A DNA stretch of 64,000 nucleotides from Granulicella arctica (GTDB taxonomy: Bacteria; Acidobacteriota; Terriglobia; Terriglobales; Acidobacteriaceae), in NCBI RefSeq assembly GCF_025685605.1, contig NZ_JAGTUT010000004.1:1-64000 (forward strand). Reading direction: 5' to 3'. Position numbers and translations under genes: made by a program. Shown in pieces: positions 8,205 to 16,285 of the stretch (positions are counted from its first letter, which is position 1; each line of letters starts with the position of its first letter). Under the pieces are notes generated by a model, which did no database searches, was not told the DNA's origin, and was given only the letters and a program-made list of their open reading frames with translations.

Positions 8205-8741
8205 TTATTGAAGTCGAGCCCGATGAGCCGCTACGTTGTGTCTGTTTCCACATAATTCAAAGGAATGCCAGCGTTGCGTTTTGTTCTTGCTGCGGTCGAA
8301 AAACGTAGAAGAACACGCCTCATTCGAGCAGTGCTTTACACGATTCCATTGGCCTGCTTCGATGAGTGCCGCGACATCCTTGAGGACGAGCCCGACGATT
8401 GTGGTGGAACCAAACGGCTCGAAGAGAGCCTCTTGGTCGCTGCGGAACACAATCTTGTAGGTTGACCGCGTCGCGATGTCGTTCAGGGTATTGGCTGCAG
8501 CGTTGCTTTTCCAACCCGAGGAGATAAGTTCTAACAGCGCTTGCCTCAACCGTTTCAAGTCACTCAGTACCTTTGACGGCAGACGAATTTCTGCGCCAAA
8601 CGCAGGCGCCAGGAACTTTGCGGCTGCGTCCGCGTCGCTGAGCTGCTCCAATCCGCCTTCGAAGCCCACGCCGCGCGAGTTGAGGACAGCCAGGATGCGC
8701 CCCACTTGGGCATCCAAATCCGGGTTTTTTCGCAGTGCCAT
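8205..8741 (-). CDS. CGNR zinc-finger transcriptional regulator
   Basis: A 178-residue protein of the CGNR group: an N-terminal ABATE-like ligand-binding region and a C-terminal zinc finger with C..C spacing (CSNEACSS) and the name-giving CGNR tetrapeptide followed by an arginine-rich helix. These proteins are predicted DNA-binding regulators. It is first in the operon with the MerB-like and decarboxylase genes and faces the oxidoreductase operon across 135 bp. A 13-bp inverted repeat in that gap is a plausible operator. Confidence 0.85.
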   Translation of the reverse strand: MALRKNPDLDAQVGRILAVLNSRGVGFEGGLEQLSDADAAAKFLAPAFGAEIRLPSKVLSDLKRLRQALLELISSGWKSNAAANTLNDIATRSTYKIVFRSDQEALFEPFGSTTIVGLVLKDVAALIEAGQWNRVKHCSNEACSSTFFDRSKNKTQRWHSFELCGNRHNVAAHRARLQ

Positions 8742-8816
8742 GAACCATACCTTTCTTTAGAAACGTCATTTGCCAGAGTTTTTATGAATCACTCCATAGC
8801 CGAACTGAATCTGTTG

Positions 8817-8853
8817 TTATGTAATAGTCACTCATTATTAGACCATTACATAA
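8817..8853. promoter_or_regulatory. Inverted repeat, probable operator between divergent operons
   Basis: Arms TTATGTAATAGTC (8817-8829) and GACCATTACATAA (8841-8853) are inverted with one mismatch over 13 bp (9 outer bases perfect), separated by 11 bp. It lies 24 bp before the oxidoreductase ATG and 76 bp from the CGNR regulator start. Position and symmetry suit binding by a dimeric regulator, most simply the CGNR protein. Confidence 0.6.
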
Positions 8854-8876
8854 TTCGAGAAGCAAGGGGAGACACG

Positions 8877-9857
8877 ATGCGACGATTACTACTTACAGCC
8901 TTCGGAGAAGCCGCAAAGGTGGTCCGGCTCGATACGACCGCAGCGCAGCCGCTCTCTTCCGATGATCTCTTGATCCGGATGGAGGCGGCTCCCATCAATC
9001 GTTCGGACTTCATGCTGATCGAAGGAAAATATGGAGTACGCCCAAGCTTTCCCTACAACCTGGGCTCGGAGGGAGTCGGAAAAGTCGTTGCGGCGGGTGA
9101 GCGCGGTCGATCTCTCGAAGGGAAGCGCGTCCTTATCCTGCCTACTTACGAGCAGGGAACATGGGCTGAAGAGACCATCGTTGATCGTAAGAATGTTGTT
9201 GAAGTCAGCGATACAGCAGATCCGGTGCAACTCGCGATGCTGGGGATCAATCCTGCGACGGCTTATCTTCTGCTGAAGCAGTATACCCACCTCATGCCGG
9301 GGGATTGGATTGGCCAGACGGCGGCGAACGCTGCGATGGGTCAGTACATTATCCAGCTTGCAAAGCTGGCTGGTCTCAAGACGCTGAATGTTGTTCGTCG
9401 TCCCGAGGCTGCCGACGCCGTGCGGACATTCGGCGGGGATGTAGTCGTGCTGCAAGGCGACGGGCTCAAACAGGACATCGAAGCCGCTCTCGGATCAAAC
9501 CGTCTGAGCATCGCCTTCGATACTGTTGGCGGTGAGCCGATCGGAACACTGCTGCAGTTCGTCAGAGATGGCGGTATAGGCGTGGGATATGGCCTGCAAT
9601 CGGGCGTGTTTCCCAGGATCAATCCAGTGGACATGTACTTCCGCAGCCTTAGCTTCCATGGCTTCTGGCTGATCAACTGGATTCGCAATGCTCCGCGACA
9701 CGAGCTGAAGTGGACCTACCAACACCTCGCCTCCCTGGTTGCGGAGGGAAAACTCTTCGCCGAAGTTCAGAAAACCTACACGCTCGATCAGTTTCAGAAC
9801 GCCATAGCTGATGCTCAAAGCGCGGAGCGCAGCGGCAAAATCGTCTTCCGTTTCTAG
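8877..9857 (+). CDS. Zinc-type alcohol dehydrogenase-like MDR oxidoreductase
   Basis: The ATG at 8877 follows AAGGGGAGA, giving 326 residues. It is a medium-chain dehydrogenase/reductase without the structural zinc lobe: N-terminal GroES-like domain (NRSDFMLIEGKYG, LGSEGVGKVV), then a Rossmann fold (ANAAMGQYIIQLAKLAG). The pattern is closest to 2-enoyl reductases and quinone reductases using NADPH. It is first of five plus-strand genes with short gaps and strong ribosome sites (nitroreductase, monooxygenase, NmrA-like and SDR), which together suggest reduction and detoxification of electrophilic or quinone compounds. Confidence 0.85.
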   Translation: MRRLLLTAFGEAAKVVRLDTTAAQPLSSDDLLIRMEAAPINRSDFMLIEGKYGVRPSFPYNLGSEGVGKVVAAGERGRSLEGKRVLILPTYEQGTWAEETIVDRKNVVEVSDTADPVQLAMLGINPATAYLLLKQYTHLMPGDWIGQTAANAAMGQYIIQLAKLAGLKTLNVVRRPEAADAVRTFGGDVVVLQGDGLKQDIEAALGSNRLSIAFDTVGGEPIGTLLQFVRDGGIGVGYGLQSGVFPRINPVDMYFRSLSFHGFWLINWIRNAPRHELKWTYQHLASLVAEGKLFAEVQKTYTLDQFQNAIADAQSAERSGKIVFRF

Positions 9858-9883
9858 TGTCAACCCCCAAGGAGATCCACCCA

Positions 9884-10516
9884 ATGTCATTGCTACCTGC
9901 GCTTCAGACGCGCTACGCCGTTAAGAAATTCAACCCAGCCGCGACGATTTCTCGTGCTCAACTCGAACTGCTGCTGGAAGCCCTACGGCTCGCCCCTACC
10001 TCTTTCAACCTTCAGCCCTTTCGGCTGGTACAGGTCATCGATCCTGCAGTTCGTGAGCGGATTCGCAGCGAGGCGGCATTCCATCAGCCTCAGGTCACGG
10101 AAGCGTCGCTACTGTTTGTTCTTGCTGCAGAGACCAATGTGGACGAGCGAACAATCGCGCGCTCCATCGATCTTGCAGCTGCTATCCGTAATGTCCCACG
10201 GTCCTCTTTGGAAGCTCGCGAAAACCAGATCAAAGGGTTTGTGATGAGCTTTCCTCCTGAGCAGAGACTTGCCTGGGCGCAGAGACAGGCTTACATCGCC
10301 CTCGGTGTTCTTGTCAGCGCGGCCGCTGAAGCAAAGATTGATGTGAGCTCGATGGAAGGCTTTGTTCCAGATAAGGTGGACGCAATCCTGGGCTTGTCCG
10401 AGAAGTTGCTTCGGTCAACCGTGCTGGTAGCTGTCGGCGTTCATTCTGAGGATGACGAGTTCGCGCATCTTGCAAAGGTGCGTAAGCCTATCGAACAGAT
10501 CTTTCAGGTCTTGTAG
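9884..10516 (+). CDS. Nitroreductase family protein (FMN, NfsB-like)
   Basis: The start at 9884 is set by AAGGAG 9 bp upstream, giving 210 residues. The protein opens with the nitroreductase FMN site (LQTRYAVKKFNPA) and has APTSFNLQPFR at about 39-49, where the FMN ring and ribityl are held, plus the GVLVSAAAEAKIDVSSMEGF segment typical of NfsB-type enzymes. Expected reaction: two-electron reduction of nitro groups or quinones with NAD(P)H. The gap to the upstream oxidoreductase is 26 bp, so one transcript is likely. Confidence 0.87.
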   Translation: MSLLPALQTRYAVKKFNPAATISRAQLELLLEALRLAPTSFNLQPFRLVQVIDPAVRERIRSEAAFHQPQVTEASLLFVLAAETNVDERTIARSIDLAAAIRNVPRSSLEARENQIKGFVMSFPPEQRLAWAQRQAYIALGVLVSAAAEAKIDVSSMEGFVPDKVDAILGLSEKLLRSTVLVAVGVHSEDDEFAHLAKVRKPIEQIFQVL

Positions 10517-10553
10517 TAGCTGACACTTAACTCACCGCATGGATCGAGGACGT

Positions 10554-10850
10554 ATGCCCGCACACAAAGTAGTTCTTCTTGTAGAAGCGAAGATAAAACC
10601 AGAGCACAGAGAATTGATCCTTGCCGTTGCTGCCGACAACTTGCCGCTCACTCGTGCAGAGCCGGGTGTCGAAGCGTTCTATCAAACCGCACGACAGGAT
10701 GATCCGAATACCCTCGTGTTCTTCGAGGTATTCGAATCTGAAAGCGCGCATGACCTCCATATGCAGGAGGAGTACACAAAGAAAGTCTTTCAGACATTGG
10801 AAGGCCGGCTTTCAGCTCCCCCTGTAGTCACGCGGCTCATAGAACTTTGA
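10554..10850 (+). CDS. Antibiotic biosynthesis monooxygenase (ABM) domain protein
   Basis: A 98-residue single-domain protein counted from the ATG at 10554, just after GAGGA; an ATG at 10539 is an alternative. The dimeric alpha-beta barrel ABM signature is clear: VVLLVEAKIKPEHRE at the start, EPGVEAFYQT in the middle, then LVFFEVFESESAHDLHMQ. Members are cofactor-free quinol or aldehyde-related monooxygenases. It sits in the oxidoreductase run, consistent with quinone chemistry. Confidence 0.82.
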   Translation: MPAHKVVLLVEAKIKPEHRELILAVAADNLPLTRAEPGVEAFYQTARQDDPNTLVFFEVFESESAHDLHMQEEYTKKVFQTLEGRLSAPPVVTRLIEL

Positions 10851-10876
10851 TATCGAGTCACATAAGGAGAAAAGCA

Positions 10877-11776
10877 ATGACAGCACAGCGTGTTCTCGTG
10901 GCAGGGGCAAGTGGACGGCTCGGCCAGATGGTTCTTCAACAACTCCAAACGTTAGGAGCATCTCGTATTATCGCCACCTCGCGAACTCCGCAGAAACTTG
11001 CCGCCTTCGCGAGTTCGAAGATCGATGTTCGAGCAGCTGACTTCAACAATCCCAGATCCTTGCCGCGAGCCTTCTCAGGCGTTGATCGCATGCTCCTGAT
11101 TTCAACGGACGACCTCTTTTCCGGCCAGCGAGTTCAGCAGCATAAGAGCGCGATTGAAGCCGCTCAGCGGGCAGGTGTTCGTCATATCGTCTACACTTCC
11201 ATGCCCGATCCTCAAGGAAGCAAAGCAATTCCTTTCGCTCCCGATCACATCGCGACGGAAGCTGCGCTAGAGGGAAGCGGCATGGGGTACACCATTCTTC
11301 GCGTCGCCTGGTACTCCGAAAATCCCATTGACTTAGGGCTGATTCCCTCTGCGATACGTACTGGAATCTGGCTCACCTCAGCAGGAGCCGGGAAGATCGC
11401 CTATGTGCCGCGTTTCGATGTTGCACGCGCGGCCGCAGCGGCACTGCTTCACTCAGACGAAGGAAACAAGGTCTACGACCTTACAGGGCCGGAGACTCTC
11501 ACTGCAGAACAACTGGCGAACAGCCTCGCGACGGTGAGTAGAAAGTTTATCCAGGTGCGACAAATGGACGACGAGACTCTTGGACGTGAGCTGGTAGCCA
11601 GCGGCGTACCTGCCCAACTTGCTCCGATGCTGGTTACCACAGATGCCAATACTCGCGAGGGCCACTTCAATCTCGCGACAACATCGGTGAAAGATCTTAC
11701 TGGTACACCTGCCGCCAGCTTTGAGGAGTTCCTTTGGAAAAACAAACAGGAACTCACGCTACTCGCGGCTCACTGA
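10877..11776 (+). CDS. NmrA-like NAD(P)-binding oxidoreductase
   Basis: The ATG at 10877 follows AAGGAGA and gives 299 residues. The N-terminus has a dinucleotide-binding loop VAGASGRLGQMV, then TSRTPQKL, and a substrate-domain pattern (VRHIVYTSMPDP, YTILRVAWYSENP) like quinone oxidoreductase 2 (QorB/YtfG) and NmrA proteins of the atypical SDR group. Such proteins reduce quinones or sense NADP(H) ratio. It continues the operon, 26 bp after the ABM gene. Confidence 0.85.
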   Translation: MTAQRVLVAGASGRLGQMVLQQLQTLGASRIIATSRTPQKLAAFASSKIDVRAADFNNPRSLPRAFSGVDRMLLISTDDLFSGQRVQQHKSAIEAAQRAGVRHIVYTSMPDPQGSKAIPFAPDHIATEAALEGSGMGYTILRVAWYSENPIDLGLIPSAIRTGIWLTSAGAGKIAYVPRFDVARAAAAALLHSDEGNKVYDLTGPETLTAEQLANSLATVSRKFIQVRQMDDETLGRELVASGVPAQLAPMLVTTDANTREGHFNLATTSVKDLTGTPAASFEEFLWKNKQELTLLAAH

Positions 11777-11802
11777 TTCCAAACACCTCTAAGGAGCATG
11801 AA

Positions 11803-12561
11803 ATGTCACGAAAGCTACAAGGCAAAATCGCACTCGTTACCGGAGGAAACTCAGGCATCGGCCTCGCTACCGCTAGTGAGTTTATAAAAGAAGGCGCATT
11901 CGTTTACGTCACCGCGCGACGCCTGGCGGAGCTCGATGACGCCGTAAAAACTCTGGGAGCTCAATCGAAAGGGATCAAGACCGATGTGAGCAAGCTGGAT
12001 GAGCTCGATAGACTCATCGCTCAGATTGAAGCGGAAAAGGGGCGTATTGATGTGCTCTTTGTAAATGCGGGCGTGCCAAGCTTCGCTCCGCTCGGTTCGA
12101 TTACGGAAGAACACTTCGATCAAATCTTTGGCATCAACGTCAAAGGACTCGTTTTTACTGTGCAGAAGGCTTTGCCTCTCATTCCAGACGGTGGCTCCAT
12201 CGTCCTCAACGCTTCAATTGAGTCCAAGCAAGGGAAGCCGGCATTCAGTATTTATTCGGCGACAAAAGCGGCAGTGCGTTCGTTTGCCCGGGGTTGGACC
12301 AGCGATCTGAAAGATCGACGTATCCGTGTGAATGTCGTGAGCCCCGGACCGATCAACACACCTGGCCTTAACGGGCTAGCAGGTGCAACGACTGCTGAGC
12401 AGCTTCAGGGGTTCCATGATCATCTTGGGTCAGATATTCCCTTGGGGCGGCTTGGGCGCCCGGAGGAGGTAGCAAAAGCTGTTGCGTTTCTCGCTTCTGA
12501 GGAAGCCAGCTTCGTCGCGGGTATAGAGCTATTCGTCGATGGCGGCGTAGCTCAGATCTGA
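11803..12561 (+). CDS. Classical short-chain dehydrogenase/reductase
   Basis: The ATG at 11803 follows AAGGAG, giving 252 residues. Classical SDR marks are present: cofactor loop TGGNSGIG, the NAG motif (VNAGV), catalytic serine in NASIESKQG, YSATK with catalytic tyrosine and lysine, and PGPINTPGL. It is the last gene of the five-gene run; immediately after it begins the decayed copy of the CxxC-HNH cassette. Substrate unknown. Confidence 0.88.
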   Translation: MSRKLQGKIALVTGGNSGIGLATASEFIKEGAFVYVTARRLAELDDAVKTLGAQSKGIKTDVSKLDELDRLIAQIEAEKGRIDVLFVNAGVPSFAPLGSITEEHFDQIFGINVKGLVFTVQKALPLIPDGGSIVLNASIESKQGKPAFSIYSATKAAVRSFARGWTSDLKDRRIRVNVVSPGPINTPGLNGLAGATTAEQLQGFHDHLGSDIPLGRLGRPEEVAKAVAFLASEEASFVAGIELFVDGGVAQI

Positions 12562-12661
12562 ACGAAGAACAACCGCTAGTCAACGCCGGGAGACATAGAG
12601 TGAAGCATCGCTTCGTCCGCCAGAATAGAGTTGTTGTCACGGGAGTGGGTCTGATCAGTCC

Positions 12662-12946
12662 GCGCGCTTCTCGGAGATCCCAGATTCTGAGACCGCGCAT
12701 CATTGCTGGCGGTGTGGATGGGAAGACGCCGACACCGAAGCTCTGGAATCTGCCCGCCATAAGAGGGTCCTTGCCGAAGGCAGAGAAGATCACTTTGAAG
12801 ACACCTGGGGTAATCTCTTTGACTCTGGGGAAGAGGCGAGAGCTAACGGGATTCCGTTCGATGGAGAACGGACAGCTCCTTGGAAAGAAGGTTGGATCGC
12901 AACCGATATAAACCTGGGAATGATTACGGAGCGTGGCCGGGAATGA
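12662..12946 (+). pseudogene. 5'-truncated second copy of the CxxC cassette gene
   Basis: From 12662 the reading frame encodes ARFSEIPDSETAHH and continues to the ERGRE end, closely matching residues from about 23 onward of the intact gene at 5188-5538. The first part of the gene is missing: an in-frame stop lies at 12626 and no start codon precedes the homology. Nucleotide similarity to the intact copy is high, with many synonymous changes, so the copies are related but not recent. Its stop overlaps the next ATG as in the intact cassette. Confidence 0.8.
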
Positions 12947-13146
12947 GGAAGGGAACTCAAGGGGCGATGCACTGCCGTTGCGGGAACGCCCGCATTCTTG
13001 CAGTCCCAGAGGCGCATGAACAAACGGCACTCAATTTCGCGGTGCTTGGTCCTCCCGCACAACAAACCTCCCTTTTAGACACTGATCGGCTAAGGTCGTA
13101 CCGCTTCATCGCAAAGGAAGAGAAGGCTAGCTGCTTCAGGAGTTAG
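12943..13146 (+). pseudogene. HNH gene remnant with internal deletion
   Basis: Starts with the same ATG overlap and the same CRCG beginning as the HNH gene at 5535, then jumps after about 20 codons from the ILAV segment straight to PEAHEQTAL, a sequence found near residue 113 of the intact protein. The deletion removed the whole HNH catalytic core. The frame stays open to 13146, but the product would be nuclease-dead. Confidence 0.8.
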
Positions 13147-13169
13147 GACTAAGTGTTGCATGCATGAGA

Positions 13170-13466
13170 TCACTCATTTTTAATCGGCACTTTAGCAGGT
13201 GAGACTACAACAGTGCTGAGAGGACGAAGTTTCCAACTCACGCTCACGCCTGCCGCAACAAACGGATCGCCTTTGACAATCTTGTCCGCCTCTTCAATCG
13301 TCTCGACTTCGAGTATCCACAATGCTCCAGACTCGTCATCAAACGGCCCAGCGGCGCGCAGCCTGCCATTCTCAAGGAAGCCTTGTCTATATGCATGATG
13401 GGCAGGCCAAGTTGCTTTGATCTTTTTCTTATCCTGAATGTATTCGATGATTGCTGCGATCTTCAT
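13170..13466 (-). CDS. YciI-family protein
   Basis: A 98-residue ferredoxin-like-fold protein with the YciI pattern: a short beta strand start, a conserved histidine in WPAHHAYRQGFLENG, AAGPFDDESGALWILEV, then EEADKIVKGDPFVAAGV. YciI proteins are small enzymes or accessory domains of uncertain reaction, often near oxidoreductases and sigma factors. It stands alone on the minus strand after the decayed cassette. Confidence 0.85.
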   Translation of the reverse strand: MKIAAIIEYIQDKKKIKATWPAHHAYRQGFLENGRLRAAGPFDDESGALWILEVETIEEADKIVKGDPFVAAGVSVSWKLRPLSTVVVSPAKVPIKNE

Positions 13467-13603
13467 TGTTGTTGCTCCGTTTCTTGACGAGTATTTCGGC
13501 TGTGGCAGGTTGCAGGATCAAATTGATCCCAGGTTCGCGCTTTTTCGAATCGAGGGCGTTCAGTCCAGCGAAGCCCCCTGAGAAGCAAGCGCAATTGGTG
13601 TCG

Positions 13604-14062
13604 TCAGCCCTTTGCCTGAGCCGAAGAGTTCGTGAAGCTTACACGGTGCCCCATGAACACGGTCGTGCACAGCAAACAAACGACAAGGGCTGCTGCAGAA
13701 CTCTTTGATTGCGACGTGGCATGGTTGAGCGTGGTGTTGAAGTTGATCGCCGCAAGAACGGTCAGCGCCAAGGCTACAAAGCACTTTATTAATAGCAATA
13801 TGCCCGCGACGGCTTGAAGGAAAGCGACCTTCACCATGTACGGAAGGTCCAGTAAAGCTTCCATGTATTGCTTCGCCACAAGGAGAGTAGCGGAAGGGTG
13901 GTAGGCCAAATCAAGGAAAGCGTTAAGGCCTCCCCACGTCATAACGAAGTCAACAAGGTAGCGGACTATGGTGATGGCTACTCGCTCAACTGTTGACGAA
14001 GGGACAGATGTCGGATCAGTTTCCACTTGACCGGGTGTCTTGAAGTTTTCAGCGGTTTCCAT
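13604..14062 (-). CDS. DoxX-like integral membrane protein
   Basis: A 152-residue protein with three or four predicted membrane helices after a hydrophilic N-terminus of about 25 residues. The helix LLLIKCFVALALTVLAAINFN resembles the conserved helix of DoxX-like proteins. DoxX proteins take part in redox or antioxidant functions at the membrane. The family match is by eye and moderate. Confidence 0.6.
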   Translation of the reverse strand: METAENFKTPGQVETDPTSVPSSTVERVAITIVRYLVDFVMTWGGLNAFLDLAYHPSATLLVAKQYMEALLDLPYMVKVAFLQAVAGILLLIKCFVALALTVLAAINFNTTLNHATSQSKSSAAALVVCLLCTTVFMGHRVSFTNSSAQAKG

Positions 14063-14230
14063 CTGCTTAACCTAGTGCGTTAAGCATCGGTGCGCCGTCA
14101 ACGATGGTATGGATTTGTAGCCGAGCGTAGACAAGTTCACACAGGCACTCCGACTCATGCTCCTACACTTGCTTACACGAACACACGATGTCTGACCGCA
14201 TACCTCCTGTTCAACGACTAACGTCGGAAC

Positions 14231-15388
14231 ATGAACGCTCTGCCCGAAACGAAGAAGATTAGAAATTCTGTCCTAGCGAACGAGCGGCGTCAGTTCGTAG
14301 TCCTCCCGTTCAGCCTTTGTCTGTTCATTCTTGCAACTGTCATTCCTGCAGATGCTCAACAACAGGCCGGTACACGTACGGAGATCAGCACCCTCCTCCC
14401 GGACGCACCGCTGCCTCAATTTGGTTTGCAAAGCGTTCCACCCACCACGCAAACAGAGGGTCAAGGCACCATTTTAGGCGTGGTGCTTGATCTGAGTGGA
14501 GCTCGCGTTGCTGACGCTCGGGTAACACTCACCACCCCCAATGGGGTCCAGGTGCAGATGTTGCAGTCCAAGGATGACGGCGCTTTTGTGTTCAAGGCTG
14601 TTCCATCAGGCTCGTATCAGGTAGTGATTGACGCTAAAGGTTTGGAGCCGTTTACCTCTCCTCCGATCGTACTCGGAGCTGGGCAGGTCTATGAAATGCC
14701 GAGAGAACTGCTGGGCATTGCCTCGACAAGCACAACGGTTGAGGTTCGACCAACTGAGGAGATTGCTGCCGAGCAAATCAAGCAGGAGGAAAAGCAACGT
14801 ATTCTCGGTTTCGCGCCAGCCTTTTACGTGAGCTATGTCAAAGATGCAGCCCCAATGACCACAAAGCAGAAGTATTCCCTTGCCGCGCATGACACTCTCG
14901 ATTGGACTTCGTATATAGGCGTCAGTGTGGCCGCCGGTATTGAACAAGCAAGCAATACACACCCCGGATATGGGCAGGGTGCGGCTGGTTACGGGAAGCG
15001 TTGGGCGGCACAGTTCGCCGACGGACGCTCCAGCGACTTCCTGAGCCATGCGGTCTTCGCTTCCATGCTTCATCAAGATCCCCGCTACTTCTACCAGGGC
15101 ACGGGAACCACGAAATCGCGTTTGTATCACGCTTTGAGCAGTGCCTTTATTGCACGCAGCGACAGCGGAAAGACGATGCCGAACTATTCGTATCTTCTTG
15201 GCACGATGGCATCCGGCGCTCTCTCGAACGCCTACTATCCTCATGCGGATCGCGGGGTAGGCCTCGTCTTTACAACTGCTGCCATAGGGATCGGTGGACG
15301 TGCCGCTCAAGCAGTACTCGAAGAATTTGTGAGCAAGAGGATCACCAAGAACGCGCCGAAGTCGATTCCGGCTGGGCCAACACCCTGA
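14231..15388 (+). CDS. Secreted carboxypeptidase-regulatory-like domain protein
   Basis: A 385-residue exported protein. Residues 1-43 form a signal peptide with a late hydrophobic core (FVVLPFSLCLFILATVIPADAQ). Residues about 78-150 are a CarboxypepD-regulatory-like beta sandwich (GVVLDLSGARVADARVTL, GSYQVVIDAKGLEPF). The C-terminal 200 residues (SLAAHDTLDWTSYIG onwards) have no recognised function but include hydrophobic stretches, perhaps a membrane-embedded region. Such architectures are abundant in Acidobacteria, often linked to TonB-type outer membrane systems. Confidence 0.8.
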   Translation: MNALPETKKIRNSVLANERRQFVVLPFSLCLFILATVIPADAQQQAGTRTEISTLLPDAPLPQFGLQSVPPTTQTEGQGTILGVVLDLSGARVADARVTLTTPNGVQVQMLQSKDDGAFVFKAVPSGSYQVVIDAKGLEPFTSPPIVLGAGQVYEMPRELLGIASTSTTVEVRPTEEIAAEQIKQEEKQRILGFAPAFYVSYVKDAAPMTTKQKYSLAAHDTLDWTSYIGVSVAAGIEQASNTHPGYGQGAAGYGKRWAAQFADGRSSDFLSHAVFASMLHQDPRYFYQGTGTTKSRLYHALSSAFIARSDSGKTMPNYSYLLGTMASGALSNAYYPHADRGVGLVFTTAAIGIGGRAAQAVLEEFVSKRITKNAPKSIPAGPTP

Positions 15389-15520
15389 ATGGCACGCAAC
15401 ACCTCCAGCATCATCCAGCCTGCTTGCTTTTGGCTGGACAGTGATGATCCTCGGCGTTGCCTGTACCCCTCTTGAAGTGGCCGAAGAGGCTGCAAGAAGA
15501 TTCTTCTAAGGAAATGCAGA

Positions 15521-16135
15521 GTGATGAGAGTCAGACGGAAGCAAATCCTAGTTGCAAGTATCGGGGACATTGGCTCTATCACGCGGCGTGTTGCGCAGGC
15601 TGTCTCGGAGAGCCGTCTCAACTATTGGGCCTCTTACGTGACTGACTTTACATGTCCTCTGCTATTCGCCTATCTCGGAACGAGACACCATTGGAACTGG
15701 CCCTCTGTCATCTTCAGTTTCTTATCTGGCTGGACCGTATTCAGCCTGATCGAGTACTCGGTTCATCGCTGGCTTCTTCATGCTGGGGAGGGGATTCTCT
15801 TTCGCCTTCATGAGAGTCACCATCATCACCCTGAAGAGCCTTCAGCCTTCTTCTTTCCTACGAGCATCGTGGTCCTGACATTGGCCTGGCTGCTCCTCGA
15901 CCGGGCTCTCCATCTCGACGGCGCATCCTTTTATATCTGCGGTGTCGCGAGTGGTTACTGCTATTTTGGACTTCTTCATCACCTCGAACACACGACCCGG
16001 ATCAATCGGATACCCTTTCGATGGCTGCAGAAACGATGGGCGGCTCATAGCGTTCATCACCGACTGGATCATCATAACTTTGGCGTAATCACGTCTTTTT
16101 TGGGACCTTGTGTTCAGGACACATCAAAGCAGTAA
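15521..16135 (+). CDS. Fatty acid hydroxylase superfamily membrane protein
   Basis: A 204-residue membrane protein with the histidine clusters that bind a di-iron centre in fatty acid hydroxylases, sterol desaturases and carotene hydroxylases: HRWLLH, HESHHHH, HHLEHT and HSVHHRLDHHN. Several hydrophobic helices separate them. GTG at 15521 or ATG at 15524 may start it; AAGGAA precedes both. It probably hydroxylates or desaturates a lipid, using oxygen at the inner membrane; substrate unknown. Confidence 0.85.
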   Translation: MMRVRRKQILVASIGDIGSITRRVAQAVSESRLNYWASYVTDFTCPLLFAYLGTRHHWNWPSVIFSFLSGWTVFSLIEYSVHRWLLHAGEGILFRLHESHHHHPEEPSAFFFPTSIVVLTLAWLLLDRALHLDGASFYICGVASGYCYFGLLHHLEHTTRINRIPFRWLQKRWAAHSVHHRLDHHNFGVITSFLGPCVQDTSKQ

Positions 16136-16285
16136 AAAGCGGCAACGGTCGGAAGTCGTTCCATAAGCGCGAGCACAACCGATGTTTTCGCAGGCGGGAA
16201 TCTCCTAAACTTTAGTCAATGGACATTCAGTAAAATCGAGCAGACGTCAGCAGCCAAGGCTCAATTCATTGTCATAGGAGGCGCT

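Noticed and set aside
12600..12911. 103-codon plus-strand ORF over the decayed cassette
   Set aside because: Frame differs from the homologous CxxC gene; the true homologous frame has no start and defines a pseudogene.
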